Of a DNA stretch of 24,806 nt, positions 11,451 to 20,264 are shown in pieces (the first letter of the stretch is position 1; every line of letters begins with the position of its first letter). A program made the translations under genes and the position numbers. Under the pieces are notes generated by a model. It did not search any database, was not told where the DNA came from, and worked only from the letters and a program-made list of their open reading frames with translations. This DNA is from Welwitschia mirabilis (taxonomy: Eukaryota > Gnetophyta > Gnetopsida > Welwitschiales). The stretch spans positions 296,538,046-296,562,851 of the forward strand of contig JBOZIK010000001.1 of assembly GCA_051453625.1 (NCBI GenBank), written 5' to 3'.

Positions 11451-12235
11451 TTAAAAGTAGAATCCAAAGAGTGTGGGATGTGTAAGCACTTTTAAACATT
11501 TTTAACTTTGTAGTTTTTATACATTTACCTCATTTATTTGTATTACTTATAGGATTTGAATGTATTTACTTTATAACACATAAAACATTAAGGACTTCAA
11601 CCATTTTGGCAACTTATATATTAAGAATATAAATTTAAGAAGCCTTATCACTTTGTTTCTAAAGACTTTTTTGAGAAACAAGTTCACAACCACAAAGTTA
11701 CAAAAGAACTACTCAATTGTAAGTTTGTCCCTTTCAAGACAGCCTTACCACTTTATTAAGTTATTACTCTAACTAATTATTATATCAAAAGTGTTAAGTC
11801 ACAAATCCTTTATCACTCATGAAGCTTGGCTTGTACAGTATGCTTCCTTACCCTCTTGTCTCCATAAAGACCCATTAATTTATGATACTTAAATTGGATT
11901 CTTCATAATGCAGTAGAAAGATCAAATGTTTTAGACAAATTATACACCTCTTACATGTGTCCAATTTTTAAATGTAAAGTTGGGTGAGGATAACATTTTA
12001 AAAATTGTATATTGCTTGCTTTATAATTGATTTTCAAGGAGTATGTTAATGGATCCTTGTTGCCTAAGTTCCTCTTTATGCACATACCAAAACAAGGAAA
12101 ATGCCACTATTTAAAATGAAAAGGACTGATTAATGGTGGTTGTGTATACTCTATATGCGCGAGATGAGCATGAAACATTTAATGTAGCCAAGACTTTATC
12201 TATGTTTAATGTTAATAGTTATCTCGCATAAGACA

Positions 12236-12287
<52 letters not shown>

Positions 12288-13107
12288 GTACATATACACA
12301 TACATATACTTATGGCTATTAATTTTTTTAAACTAATGTTTTATATACAATAGGGGACATTAAACTTGAAGCTATTAGTGATTATACCTCTGTAGGAGTA
12401 ACTACCATAATCACTTCAAACAAATAATTTTAATTATGCCCATATCTATAAACAAGTCATCAATTTGTTTGACATACTAAGTTGAATGGCACTAGATCTA
12501 AGACCTTTCTTTTATAACGCTCTGTTTGACAAGGTTGCCATGTTTCTTCTTATTTGAATATTGTAGATTTGACATGTTTATCTCACTTGCTTAGACAATG
12601 TGAGCGTGATGATTTATTATGAGGAATTGATTTCCAAGGTAGTGAAAAATCTATGATACCTTTTCAATGTTATAGCACACAAATATTAACATGAATGCTA
12701 CCAAATACTCTGTGCAACTTCTGCTTCCAAAATTAATTGGAATAAGTATGAGATTACTACCAACTAATAGCACATAAGGATGATCAAAACCTAGATATGC
12801 AAATTACTTCGTTTCGACTAGATGAACCTTTGAGATTGTTGGGAATTTTTACTTGTCTTACAGGTGTGCAAGATATACATTGGAAGCTTATGCTTAAGAA
12901 GATTAAAGACAAAGACAAAGTCGAGCACAACAAACCATTGACATTTACAACATGTTGAATATTAATGGAACACATTATGTTAGCTATTCGATTTACTTTT
13001 CAAGCTTTATGATTCCTTCAGCTAAAGCTTTTCATGTGTGCATGTTGATGCTTTCTAATTTTTTGTGAAATACTCAATCTGTTAAAAAAGTGTTTCACAG
13101 AGTTTAT
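11451..13107. other. Intergenic DNA, no gene seen
   Basis: This is moderately AT-rich sequence. It contains one (CA)n tract and, at 11664-11738, a short stretch resembling 7741-7815. No convincing coding frame or RNA gene was found. Confidence 0.55.
12235..12284. repeat. (CA)n microsatellite
   Basis: About 25 CA units run to 12284, followed by an imperfect TATGTACATATACACATACA tail. This is a simple slippage repeat. Confidence 0.96.
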
Positions 13108-13114
13108 TAGATAG

Positions 13115-13345
13115 AGTGTATTCTTCAATTAAGTCAGATGATCTTGAAATTATTAGATTTGTGTAAGCAAATTCTAATTCATGTTTGTTTTAGTTCCCAA
13201 GCTTTGAAAAAAAATGGATGAAGTGTATTCTTTCGATTGAGTCAGATGGTTTTGAAATTCTAGATTTGTGTAGGCAAGATCTTGCTCCTGCCATTAAAAT
13301 GGTCATTTATGTTTGTTCTGTTCTTAAGCTTGGAAAGAAAATGTT
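13115..13345. repeat. Diverged tandem duplication, about 107 bp offset
   Basis: AGTGTATTCTT..A.TTAAGTCAGATG..TTGAAATT recurs in 13115-13221 and 13222-13345 (AGTGTATTC at 13115 and 13222). In both copies it is followed by TAGATTTGTGTA.GCAA and ATGTTTGTT. The second copy carries about 25 extra bases (near 13279-13303). Confidence 0.75.
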
Positions 13346-13507
13346 GAGACTTTAAGTGGCCTCTTAGCAGACTAAGTGGGCTTTCATATTTCCAATCCTC
13401 TCTCCATTTTATTTAACTCAAAAGTTAAAGAATGTAAGTGGAGTTGGTCCTTTTTAGATTTTATGGGATTGTTGGTTGAATCAATTAAGAATTTAGCAGT
13501 TACCTTA

Positions 13508-13639
13508 TGTTCACTTTGCTTTTGTTAGGCTTCTAGTTTTGCATAATATTTTGTTTAAAATAGGAAATGTTTGTGATCACTCTGCTATTGTTAGGCTTCG
13601 AGTTTTGCATAACATTTTGTTTAAAATAAGAAATGTTCA
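13508..13639. repeat. Tandem duplication, 66 bp unit
   Basis: TGTTAGGCTTC begins at 13523 and again at 13589. The 66-bp unit also contains AGTTTTGCATAA.ATTTTGT and TTAAAATA.GAAATGTT in both copies, with only a few differences, so it is younger than the duplication just upstream. Confidence 0.88.
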
Positions 13640-14500
13640 TGGACAATTAGTTAATAGCTAGTGATTCTAAACAATGGAATGATCCTGTTGTGCTTACTTC
13701 TGCCAAACATTTTTATGCAATTGCAATCATTTTGGACAATTGATCAAGCCTCCACTCAAGCTACAAATTTCATAGATTTAATTCATGGAAAAAAGTCAAG
13801 CATAATTAATCTTTTAGTTAAAACATTTATACTTCTTTACCTTAGATATTGATTAGACTATGCTTTTGACAAAGTAGGGATTAGACAACATTGTTAATTG
13901 ACCAAAAATATTCAAAAGGATCTAGAAAGCTCCAAATTGCCTCAAGGCTAAGATTTTTATATGGTTGCTTTCTTATAGAGTTTGCCTTGGCATTGTATTG
14001 ACATTTTCTATACAAATGTGTTTAGACTTAAAATTTAACTACAATGTTTTCAGTGTGATTTCAGATACTTAATTTTCCAAGTGAGCTATGATAGGGTTAC
14101 AATAGAATAGGAAAAAGATTTTTCCTTTTTTTTTTTTTTTTGGTAGTTCCAATCTTTATATGAGCTTTGGAAGATGAGATGCTTCAAGTTATTCCAAGAT
14201 GGCAATGCAAAAACATTATGGAAGATATCATTCTCAAACCTCTGTTTACAATAACTTTAACTAATAATATACAATTAAAAAACCAATTTTAGAGGTTTAA
14301 TATTTAAATCGTTTGTTAGATGCATAAATGAGAACTGGAAAGAAAAATTGATAGCTTTTGCTCTGTATTGGTTTGTCCTCAGACTGGAGAAATTTGCAGA
14401 AATTTGCAGTGATCAAAGTAGGCCTTTGACTTCTCAGATTACCACATACGTTAACATTTTGTGTTGCATTGATTTGCTGGTCTTTGTCAAACCAAAGATA
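13640..14500. other. Distal upstream region of the XYL1-like gene
   Basis: This is AT-rich intergenic sequence with a T18-type run at about 14128-14143. Base composition shifts to CpG-bearing from about 14500 towards the gene. No separate gene is supported here. Confidence 0.5.
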
Positions 14501-14965
14501 ACCTTATCGCTTCCTTGGTGCATTAGATTCCAGAACGAAAGCTATCCGTCAAATTCCATGCTGACGAAGGGTCTGATGACTGCTCGAGTGATCCGACCCA
14601 AGCCAATTCCGTGCCCAAAGTCTCCGTCCTTCCTTTCCAGCAAAGGTGCCGTCTGTCAGCCGTCCGCCATTTTTAAGCCGAATCCAAGACCAAAAATATC
14701 CGAAAATTATTAACCATATCGTTATGCTTCACAGCTACCTGAAACAGTCTTTTAATCTCCGACACGGTCACATGCCTAACCACGCAATCCGCTTCGCCTT
14801 TATCCCTCAATGCACTGGTTATTTGGCCCATTCACCATTTTATCGCAGTTAATGCTGGTTTTTCCGACCCCCAAACCTCTTTATAAACCCCGCATTCCAA
14901 CACTCCCCATATCCGTCCCAGCAGGCAGAGGGGAGAAGAAACAGAAGCACTGGCGCCCCCTTCTC
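14500..14965 (+). promoter_or_regulatory. Promoter and 5' leader of the XYL1-like gene, TATA box at 14882-14887
   Basis: TATAAA at 14882-14887 in the context CTCTTTATAAACCCC predicts a start of transcription near 14912-14920. That gives a leader of about 50 nt to the first ATG (14966). A CCAAT motif lies at 14604-14608. The region carries CpG sites, unlike the DNA further upstream, consistent with an unmethylated promoter. Spacing and context are inferred; no transcript data are available here. Confidence 0.7.
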
Positions 14966-15158
14966 ATGTCGCAGTGGCTCTGTTTCTCTGCATTGCAACA
15001 ATGCAGGGAGTCATGGGAGATGTTGCAGCAGTTGGGCATGGATATAGACTGGTTTCACTGGGAGAAGGACCTGATGGGAGTCTCGTCGGAAGCCTCAAGC
15101 TAATCCAGCAGACTTCCACTTATGGCGCAGATATTCCTAATCTTCAGCTTTATGTCAA
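14966..15158 (+). CDS. XYL1: XYL1-like exon 1 (signal peptide and N-terminus; start frame disrupted)
   Basis: The correct frame reads VALFLCIATMQGVMGD (a hydrophobic signal-peptide core) and then GHGYRLVSLGEGPDG, the typical XYL1 N-terminus. That frame is open back to a TAA at 14884-14886 but has no ATG before the hydrophobic core. Its first ATGs are 15001 and 15013, inside or after the core. The first ATG of the expected mRNA, 14966, is in another frame that stops at 15101-15103. Loss of one base between 14969 and about 15000 would explain this. The exon ends TATGTCAA|GTATTG (phase 2), joining to ACAC to give YVKHET. Confidence 0.82.
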
Positions 15159-15250
15159 GTATTGCTGCTTTTGTTTCCCGTTTTTCCTCTGTTTCAGTTT
15201 CTTAGTTCTACCAGAATGGTTTTCTAATGGCGACGTTGGTTTTGTTGCAG

Positions 15251-15930
15251 ACACGAGACGGGAGAGCGGCTCCATGTGCATATAACGGACGCGGATCAGA
15301 AGCGATGGGAAGTGCCATTCAATCTGCTTCCGAGGGCGCCGGTTCCCGATCTAAAATCGAGTCTTGCTAATAGCAACGCTAAGTTTAACTGGAAGGATCG
15401 ATCCGGCTCTGCATTCGAGTTTTCTGAAGCTGGAAGTGAGCTCTTGTTTTCTTGCGTTGCAGAGCCTTTCGGGTATGCCATTAAACGGAAGTCGGACGGC
15501 GAAGTGCTGTTCAATTCGTCTAAGAGGAGTCTTGTTTTCAAAGACCAGTAGTTGGAATTTGGGACTGAGTTGCCGTCGTCGGCGTCTCTCTATGGCCTCG
15601 GCGAGAATACGCAGCCCAACGGCATTAAGATCGTGCCGAATGAGCCGTATACTCTGTATACCACGGACATTTCTGCAATCAATCTGAATGTGGATTTGTA
15701 TGGGTCTCACCCCTTCTATATGGATCTTAGAAAAGGGGGCGTCGCTCATGGGGTTCTTTTGCTCAACTGTAATGCCATGGATATTTTTTACACTGGGACT
15801 TCTCTGACGTACAAGATCATTGGTGGTGTGCTCGATTTCTACTTCTTTTCTGGAAAGGCTCCGCTCGATGTGGTGCAGCAGTACACAGAGCTCATTGGCC
15901 GTCCGGCAGCCCAGCCCTACTGGGCTTTCG
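15251..15930 (+). CDS. XYL1: XYL1-like exon 2 (N-terminal beta-sandwich; contains premature TAG)
   Basis: The exon starts after TTTGTTGCAG and ends TTCG|GTAAGC (phase 1). It encodes [56 protein letters not shown] and [12 protein letters not shown], all in one frame and collinear with XYL1. That frame is cut by TAG at 15549-15551, between FKDQ and LEFGTELP. There is no gap in the alignment there, so the TAG is not inside a missed intron. Confidence 0.9.
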
Positions 15931-16483
15931 GTAAGCTCTCTTGGCATTCGCATTTTTGGGTTTAAGGTTTATTTAGTAACGCAATAGTGGAGTAGAATAA
16001 AAGGGAAATTTAATCAATGGACTTGTTAACTGTGGTTAGTGACTGTTTTAATGATGCTGTTAACCTCTAAGTTTTAGGGTTTAGTCAAGTTTTAGGGTTT
16101 AAGGGTGTGCACTTGACAGCAGAACAGCAGAACAGCACTGACCGTCAAAGTTGCAGAGCACTGATACACATCTGTCTTGGATTTCGTATAAATACAATTT
16201 TTGGACCGCTCGTGTGACAATCTCGATTTAGAGATCTCTATATCACATGTTTGTTACCAGACACAGTCGCTTCTCATGTGACTTATCTGTTCCCTGTAAC
16301 GTTAGGTCACTCACTCCGACGCAAGCGCTCCCGGATGTTCTTTCGTCCCCCTCCTTTACAGGAGTTGCAGGGCAAATAATCAGTGGCTCTTGATCGCATT
16401 TATATTCTTCGAAGAACTAACAGCGATCACCCACCTTCAATTACAAAGCCCATAATAATAAATTGAGGAATGGTCATTTGCAG
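15931..16483 (+). other. Intron 2 of the XYL1-like gene (553 bp)
   Basis: The donor is GTAAGC and the acceptor TTTGCAG, phase 1; joining G|GA restores the Gly of [12 protein letters not shown]. It is several times longer than the other two introns (92 and 96 bp). It contains two AGTTTTAGGGTTTA motifs 18 bp apart (16070-16083 and 16088-16101) and a CAGAACAG doublet near 16118-16134. Confidence 0.9.
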
Positions 16484-16714
16484 GATTTCATCAGTGCAGG
16501 TGGGGATACCAGAACCTGTCGGTCGTAGAAGACGTCGTATACAACTACAACAAATCGCAAATCCCGCTGGACGTCATCTGGAACGACGACGATCACATGG
16601 ACGCAGCCAAGGACTTCACTCTGGACCCGGTCAACTATCCTCAGCCCAAACTTGCAGCCTTCCTCGACCGCATCCACGCAAACGGCATGAAATACGTAGT
16701 CCTCATCGACCCAG
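16484..16714 (+). CDS. XYL1: XYL1-like exon 3 (start of the catalytic barrel)
   Basis: It encodes [40 protein letters not shown] and [10 protein letters not shown], ending CCAG|GTTCCT (phase 1). Its junction with exon 4 gives [13 protein letters not shown], as expected for XYL1. The donor is weak apart from the AG|GT core. Confidence 0.9.
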
Positions 16715-16810
16715 GTTCCTCTCCTAACACAATTACTTGCTCACTAATCTGTTTTCTTCTTCAAAAAACTAACCTACGTAACGGCTCTAATTCAAACAAA
16801 AATGCAACAG
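16715..16810 (+). other. Intron 3 of the XYL1-like gene (96 bp, stop-free, multiple of three)
   Basis: The donor is AG|GTTCCT and the acceptor AACAG|GC. The intron is exactly 32 codons long and has no in-frame stop, so a retained copy would insert 32 residues without changing frame. Splicing is preferred because the joined peptide matches the family with no insertion. Confidence 0.85.
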
Positions 16811-18393
16811 GCATTGCAGTGAATGCGAGCTACGGAACATTCAAGAGGGGAATGGCGCAGGACATCTTCATAAAGCTCGACGGACAGCCCTTCCTGGGGC
16901 AGGTTTGGCCGGGCGCTGTCTACTTCCCAGACTTTTTGAATCCAAAAACGCCCGGATGGTGGGAAGACGAAATCCGGCGGTTCCGCAAACTCGCAGCGGT
17001 GGACGGACTCTGGATAGACATGAACGAGGTCTCCAACTTCTGCAGCGGCAAATGCACAATCCCAAAGAACCGAGTTTGTCCGGGTCCTGGCGTAGTCTGG
17101 GATTGCTGTCTCGACTGCCACAACCTAACGGACACCCGCTGGGACGACCCCCCTTACAAAGTTAACGCCTCCGGTAAACACGTTCCGCTCGGCTACAAAA
17201 CCATCGCCGCAAGTGCCCTCCACTACGACGGAGTCCTCGAGTACAACGCCCACAGTCTCTACGGCTTCTCGCAGGCGATCGCCACGCACGCCGCGCTGAA
17301 AGACCTCATCGGCAAGCGCCCGTTCGTGCTTACGCGCTCTACGTTCGTCGGATCCGGCGTCTACGCGGCGCATTGGACGGGCGATAACCAGGGCAATTGG
17401 GAGAATCTCCGCTACTCCATGTCGACGATCCTCAACTTTGGCATGTTCGGCATGCCGATGGTCGGATCCGACATCTGCGGATTCTATCCCGCCCCAACGG
17501 AGGAACTTTGTGGCCGTTGGATCCAGCTCGGCGCCTTTTACCCCTTCAGCCGGGACCACGCCAACTACGCGTCCCCGAGGCAGGAGCTTTATCAGTGGGC
17601 CTCCGTTGCGCGCGCGGCCAGAAAAGCGCTCGGATTGCGCTACCGCCTTTTGCCGTATTTGTACACTTTGGGCTATGATGCGCACATGACGGGGGCGCCA
17701 ATTGCACGTCCGCTTTTCTTCTCTTTTCCGCAGGACGAGGCCACGTATGCAATCAGTACTCAGTATTTGCTGGGCCCCGCTCTCCTGATTTCACCGGTAC
17801 TGCATAACGGGACCACTTCTGTGACGGGGTATTTTCCGGCCGGAACGTGGTACAATATGTTTGATATGAGCGTGGTGGATTCACGTGGCGCGAATTTTAC
17901 GCTTCCTGCCCCAATTGACACCATCAACGTCCATGTGCGGGAGGGCAATATTGTGGCCATGCAGGGCGGAGGCCTGACTTCGGCGGCCGCCCGGCGTACG
18001 CCGTTCACGCTTCTGGTGGCCTTCCCTCTTGGTCGGCCCGGAAAGGCTACCGGACAGCTCTTTTTGGACGATGGTGAGGACGTGGAGATGAAGCTGGAAG
18101 CCGGAAAAGCGTCTTACATGGACTTTTATGCGGAAACCGATGGGAAAAAGGTGAGGGTGATGTCAAAGGTGCAGCACGGCGAGTTCGCCGTTGCTCAGGG
18201 GTGGCGCCTCGCGGAGATCGTTGTTCTGGGGACTAGTGCTGTGGCTTCCCCCACGGTCGCGCTTAATGGGGTTGCTGGTGGGCAGGGAGCTTATTCTCTG
18301 CAGCAGTCGCAGTTGAAGAGTACCCCAATGTTGCGACTGTCCGGGATGTCGCTTTCTATCGGTGACTCGTTTGACTTGACCATCTCTTCGTAA
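16811..18393 (+). CDS. XYL1: XYL1-like exon 4 (rest of the barrel and C-terminal domains)
   Basis: A single 1583-bp open exon ends TCTTCG-TAA-TAA. It carries the nucleophile segment [15 protein letters not shown], the cysteine-rich loop ending [53 protein letters not shown] and [12 protein letters not shown]. The C-terminal beta region finishes FDLTISS. It is rich in G and C, especially at third codon positions, and holds many CpGs, in sharp contrast to the flanking DNA. No stop or frame break occurs in it. Confidence 0.95.
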
Positions 18394-18700
18394 TAAGTAG
18401 TTTGGGCTGTGGTCACACAAGCATGTTGTGGCCCTGAAATACTTGCATTGCATGTAAGCAAATGCAGAAAGGCATAAAGGCGTGCGTGGTAGTGTGAAGT
18501 ATGACTATGCCATGCTCCACACATTACGAGAACCTTTGTTGTTTCGTTCCCCTTTTTGTTTCAAAAGAAAGGAGAAGAATCTTATTAATCTTTTCTTTTA
18601 ATAACTCAAGGCTTCCAAAGTTTGTAATGGCAAAGTCATACATCAGTAATTTTTAAATTGAAATAAAAATATTTGTTTAGATACCCAAGGGTTAAATAAA
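18394..18700 (+). terminator. Probable 3' UTR and poly(A) signal of the XYL1-like gene
   Basis: A TAATAA double stop opens the 3' region. TTTGTAATGG at 18620-18629 resembles a plant far-upstream element, and AATAAA lies at 18662-18667, which would place cleavage near 18680-18700. Composition returns to AT-rich at about this point. Inferred from motifs only. Confidence 0.4.
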
Positions 18701-19424
18701 CAAGAACCGGGATTTTTTTGTGGTCTAGGGGGAAAAAGAGAGGAAAGGTCGTTAATTGCTTTGTATGGAGAAAATATTGTTTTTAATTATTTTAAAACTA
18801 TGGAGTTTAAAAATATGAGGACGAATTTTACAATAATCAATTACTTTTTTAATAAAAATGTCATTAGATTTTATATGACTATTGTAAAGATATTGGATAC
18901 AATAAAGATATTATTATGAATTGTAAGAGCCAATTTGATTATCTTATTTTTAACTTGTGTTAGTAATCTTTATCTATAAGTACGTAACGAAAGCGGTAAG
19001 ACTATATGATAATGATCACACCAGAATGATTTTTATTTAAACTATTTTAATAAGAATATCCTTAGAGTATGTTAAACTAAAAACTATTTTACTTAAATAA
19101 TTTTTTGAGTATGTGAAACTTTTAATGATTATATCTTTCCTTAAAAATACAATCATCATGATCACTTAAATGAATGATTTAATTATGCACTGGTATATCA
19201 AATAAGGAATATAAATGTTTAAGTTTATGACTCTTTAAAAGGAGGACATGTTTCCCATTAATTACACTATCACTTTAAGGGAATTGCTAGGGTAATTCTT
19301 ATTGCAAAAGGTCCGAATTACAACTTTTAGCATGTGTTTGATAAGCTTGTTAATAAAATGTCCAACATCCATGTGATTAACTTCTTCCTTAGTGACAATT
19401 CAGGCTATTTAGTGTAGCTTCTGA
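18701..19424. other. AT-rich intergenic DNA, no gene seen
   Basis: No open frame, RNA gene or repeat was recognised between the end of the XYL1-like transcript and the 420 bp tandem duplication. Confidence 0.55.
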
Positions 19425-20264
19425 GCTTCTTCTTTTAGATTGGACTACAAGCCAATGTTGTTGTAATCATTAATGAGATTCTTGTCGTAAGCGGAGTTTA
19501 ATGTGCCTAGCTATGTTATAGGAATTTAGAGAGGATCCAATCTAGAAGTGGTGGATTGAAGCTTCTCTATACATGTTGCAGGAAATCCTTGAAAGCCTTT
19601 TTAGGCTTTGAAGGCTGTAGAGATTACTATCATTTAAGCTTGCTCAAACTACATGTTTGCTATCTAGTAAAGGGTTGTAAACACAAAATGCAAGGATGAA
19701 TTGGTAATGGGATCACCCACCTTGAGGTTGGAAGGCATCACATGAAGGCTATGAATGATTAAGCCCTTGGCTGAAGAAATTGAAGCTAATTTAAGAGATA
19801 AGCAGTTTAGTTCTTTTGATAAAGAAGCCTCTTATATTTTTTTATGAGATTCTTCTTTAAAGCTAGACCATAGCTAATGTTCTTGTAATCATTAGTGAGA
19901 TCTTTTTTGGTAAGTACAGTTTAATGTGCCTAGCTCTACTATAGAAAGTTAGAGAGGATTCAAATTAGAATTCGTGATTTGAAGCTTATCCACATGTTAT
20001 AGAAAATCCTTGAGAGATTTTTTAAGGCTTTGATAACTATAGAAGTTGCTATCATGTAAGCTTGCTCAAACTACATTTTTGCTCTTACTAAAAGGGTTGT
20101 TAATGCAAATGCAATGATGATTGATAATGGAATTGTTCATCTTAAGTCGAGGAGGTGGCACATGAAGGCTATGAATGATTAAGCCCTTGTCTTGAAGAAA
20201 GTAAAGCCAACTTAAAGATAACTACTTTAATTGTTCTGATGAAGAAGCCTCTTATACTTGTTTA
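19425..20264. repeat. Tandem duplication of a 420 bp segment
   Basis: Copy A (19425-19844) and copy B (19845-20264) share blocks at offsets of 420-422: GTAATCATTA.TGAGAT (19463/19885), AGTTTAATGTGCCTAGCT, AAGCTTGCTCAAACTACAT, CATGAAGGCTATGAATGATT (19741/20161) and AAGAAGCCTCTTATA (about 19822/20242). Identity is roughly 75-80 per cent by eye. Both copies have stops in all frames I read, and the source is unidentified. Confidence 0.88.

Larger units (their letters stand above)
14966..18393 (+). pseudogene. XYL1: Alpha-xylosidase (GH31, XYL1-like), spliced, with two frame-breaking lesions
   Basis: Plant XYL1 enzymes are secreted to the apoplast, where they remove the non-reducing-end alpha-xylose from xyloglucan oligosaccharides. 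Four exons join cleanly: 14966-15158, 15251-15930, 16484-16714, 16811-18393. Counting from the in-frame Met at 15001, the product would be about 883 residues (XYL1 is about 915). An N-terminal beta-sandwich is followed by the catalytic barrel (about 270-660) and C-terminal beta domains. Key sites are WNDDDHMD (about 312), nucleophile Asp426 in WIDMNE, acid/base Asp548 in [15 protein letters not shown] (about 575) and FYPFSRDHA (about 606). At least seven N-X-S/T sequons fit a secreted protein. WNDDDHMD and the overall match point to alpha-xylosidase rather than a general alpha-glucosidase. Lesions: TAG at codon 153 (15549-15551) in place of the Tyr of KDQYLE, and a one-base frame offset between ATG 14966 and the signal peptide. 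It is either a recent pseudogene or an assembly with base errors. Confidence 0.88.

Noticed and set aside
14348-15103. Several overlapping + frames in the XYL1 promoter and exon 1 region
   Set aside because: They overlap the TATA box and leader or are out of frame with the GH31 N-terminus.
15549-15551. TAG hidden inside an unrecognised mini-intron
   Set aside because: The protein alignment is continuous on both sides with no missing residues other than the Tyr itself.
15351-15953. 200-codon open frame on the - strand inside XYL1-like exon 2
   Set aside because: It is a shadow of the coding exon: the + frame has clear GH31 homology and the - peptide resembles nothing known.
16070-16101. Interstitial telomere repeat
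   Set aside because: There are only two TTTAGGG cores separated by non-telomeric bases, so this is not a telomeric array.
17125-17685. 186-codon open frame on the - strand (Arg/Val/Gly-rich)
   Set aside because: It is antisense to GC-rich exon 4; high GC reduces stops on the opposite strand. No homology or promoter supports it.
16597-18393. A stand-alone 598-residue protein starting at Met 16597
   Set aside because: It begins inside the conserved WNDDDHMD motif and reads through intron 3. It is the 3' part of the spliced gene, not a separate gene.
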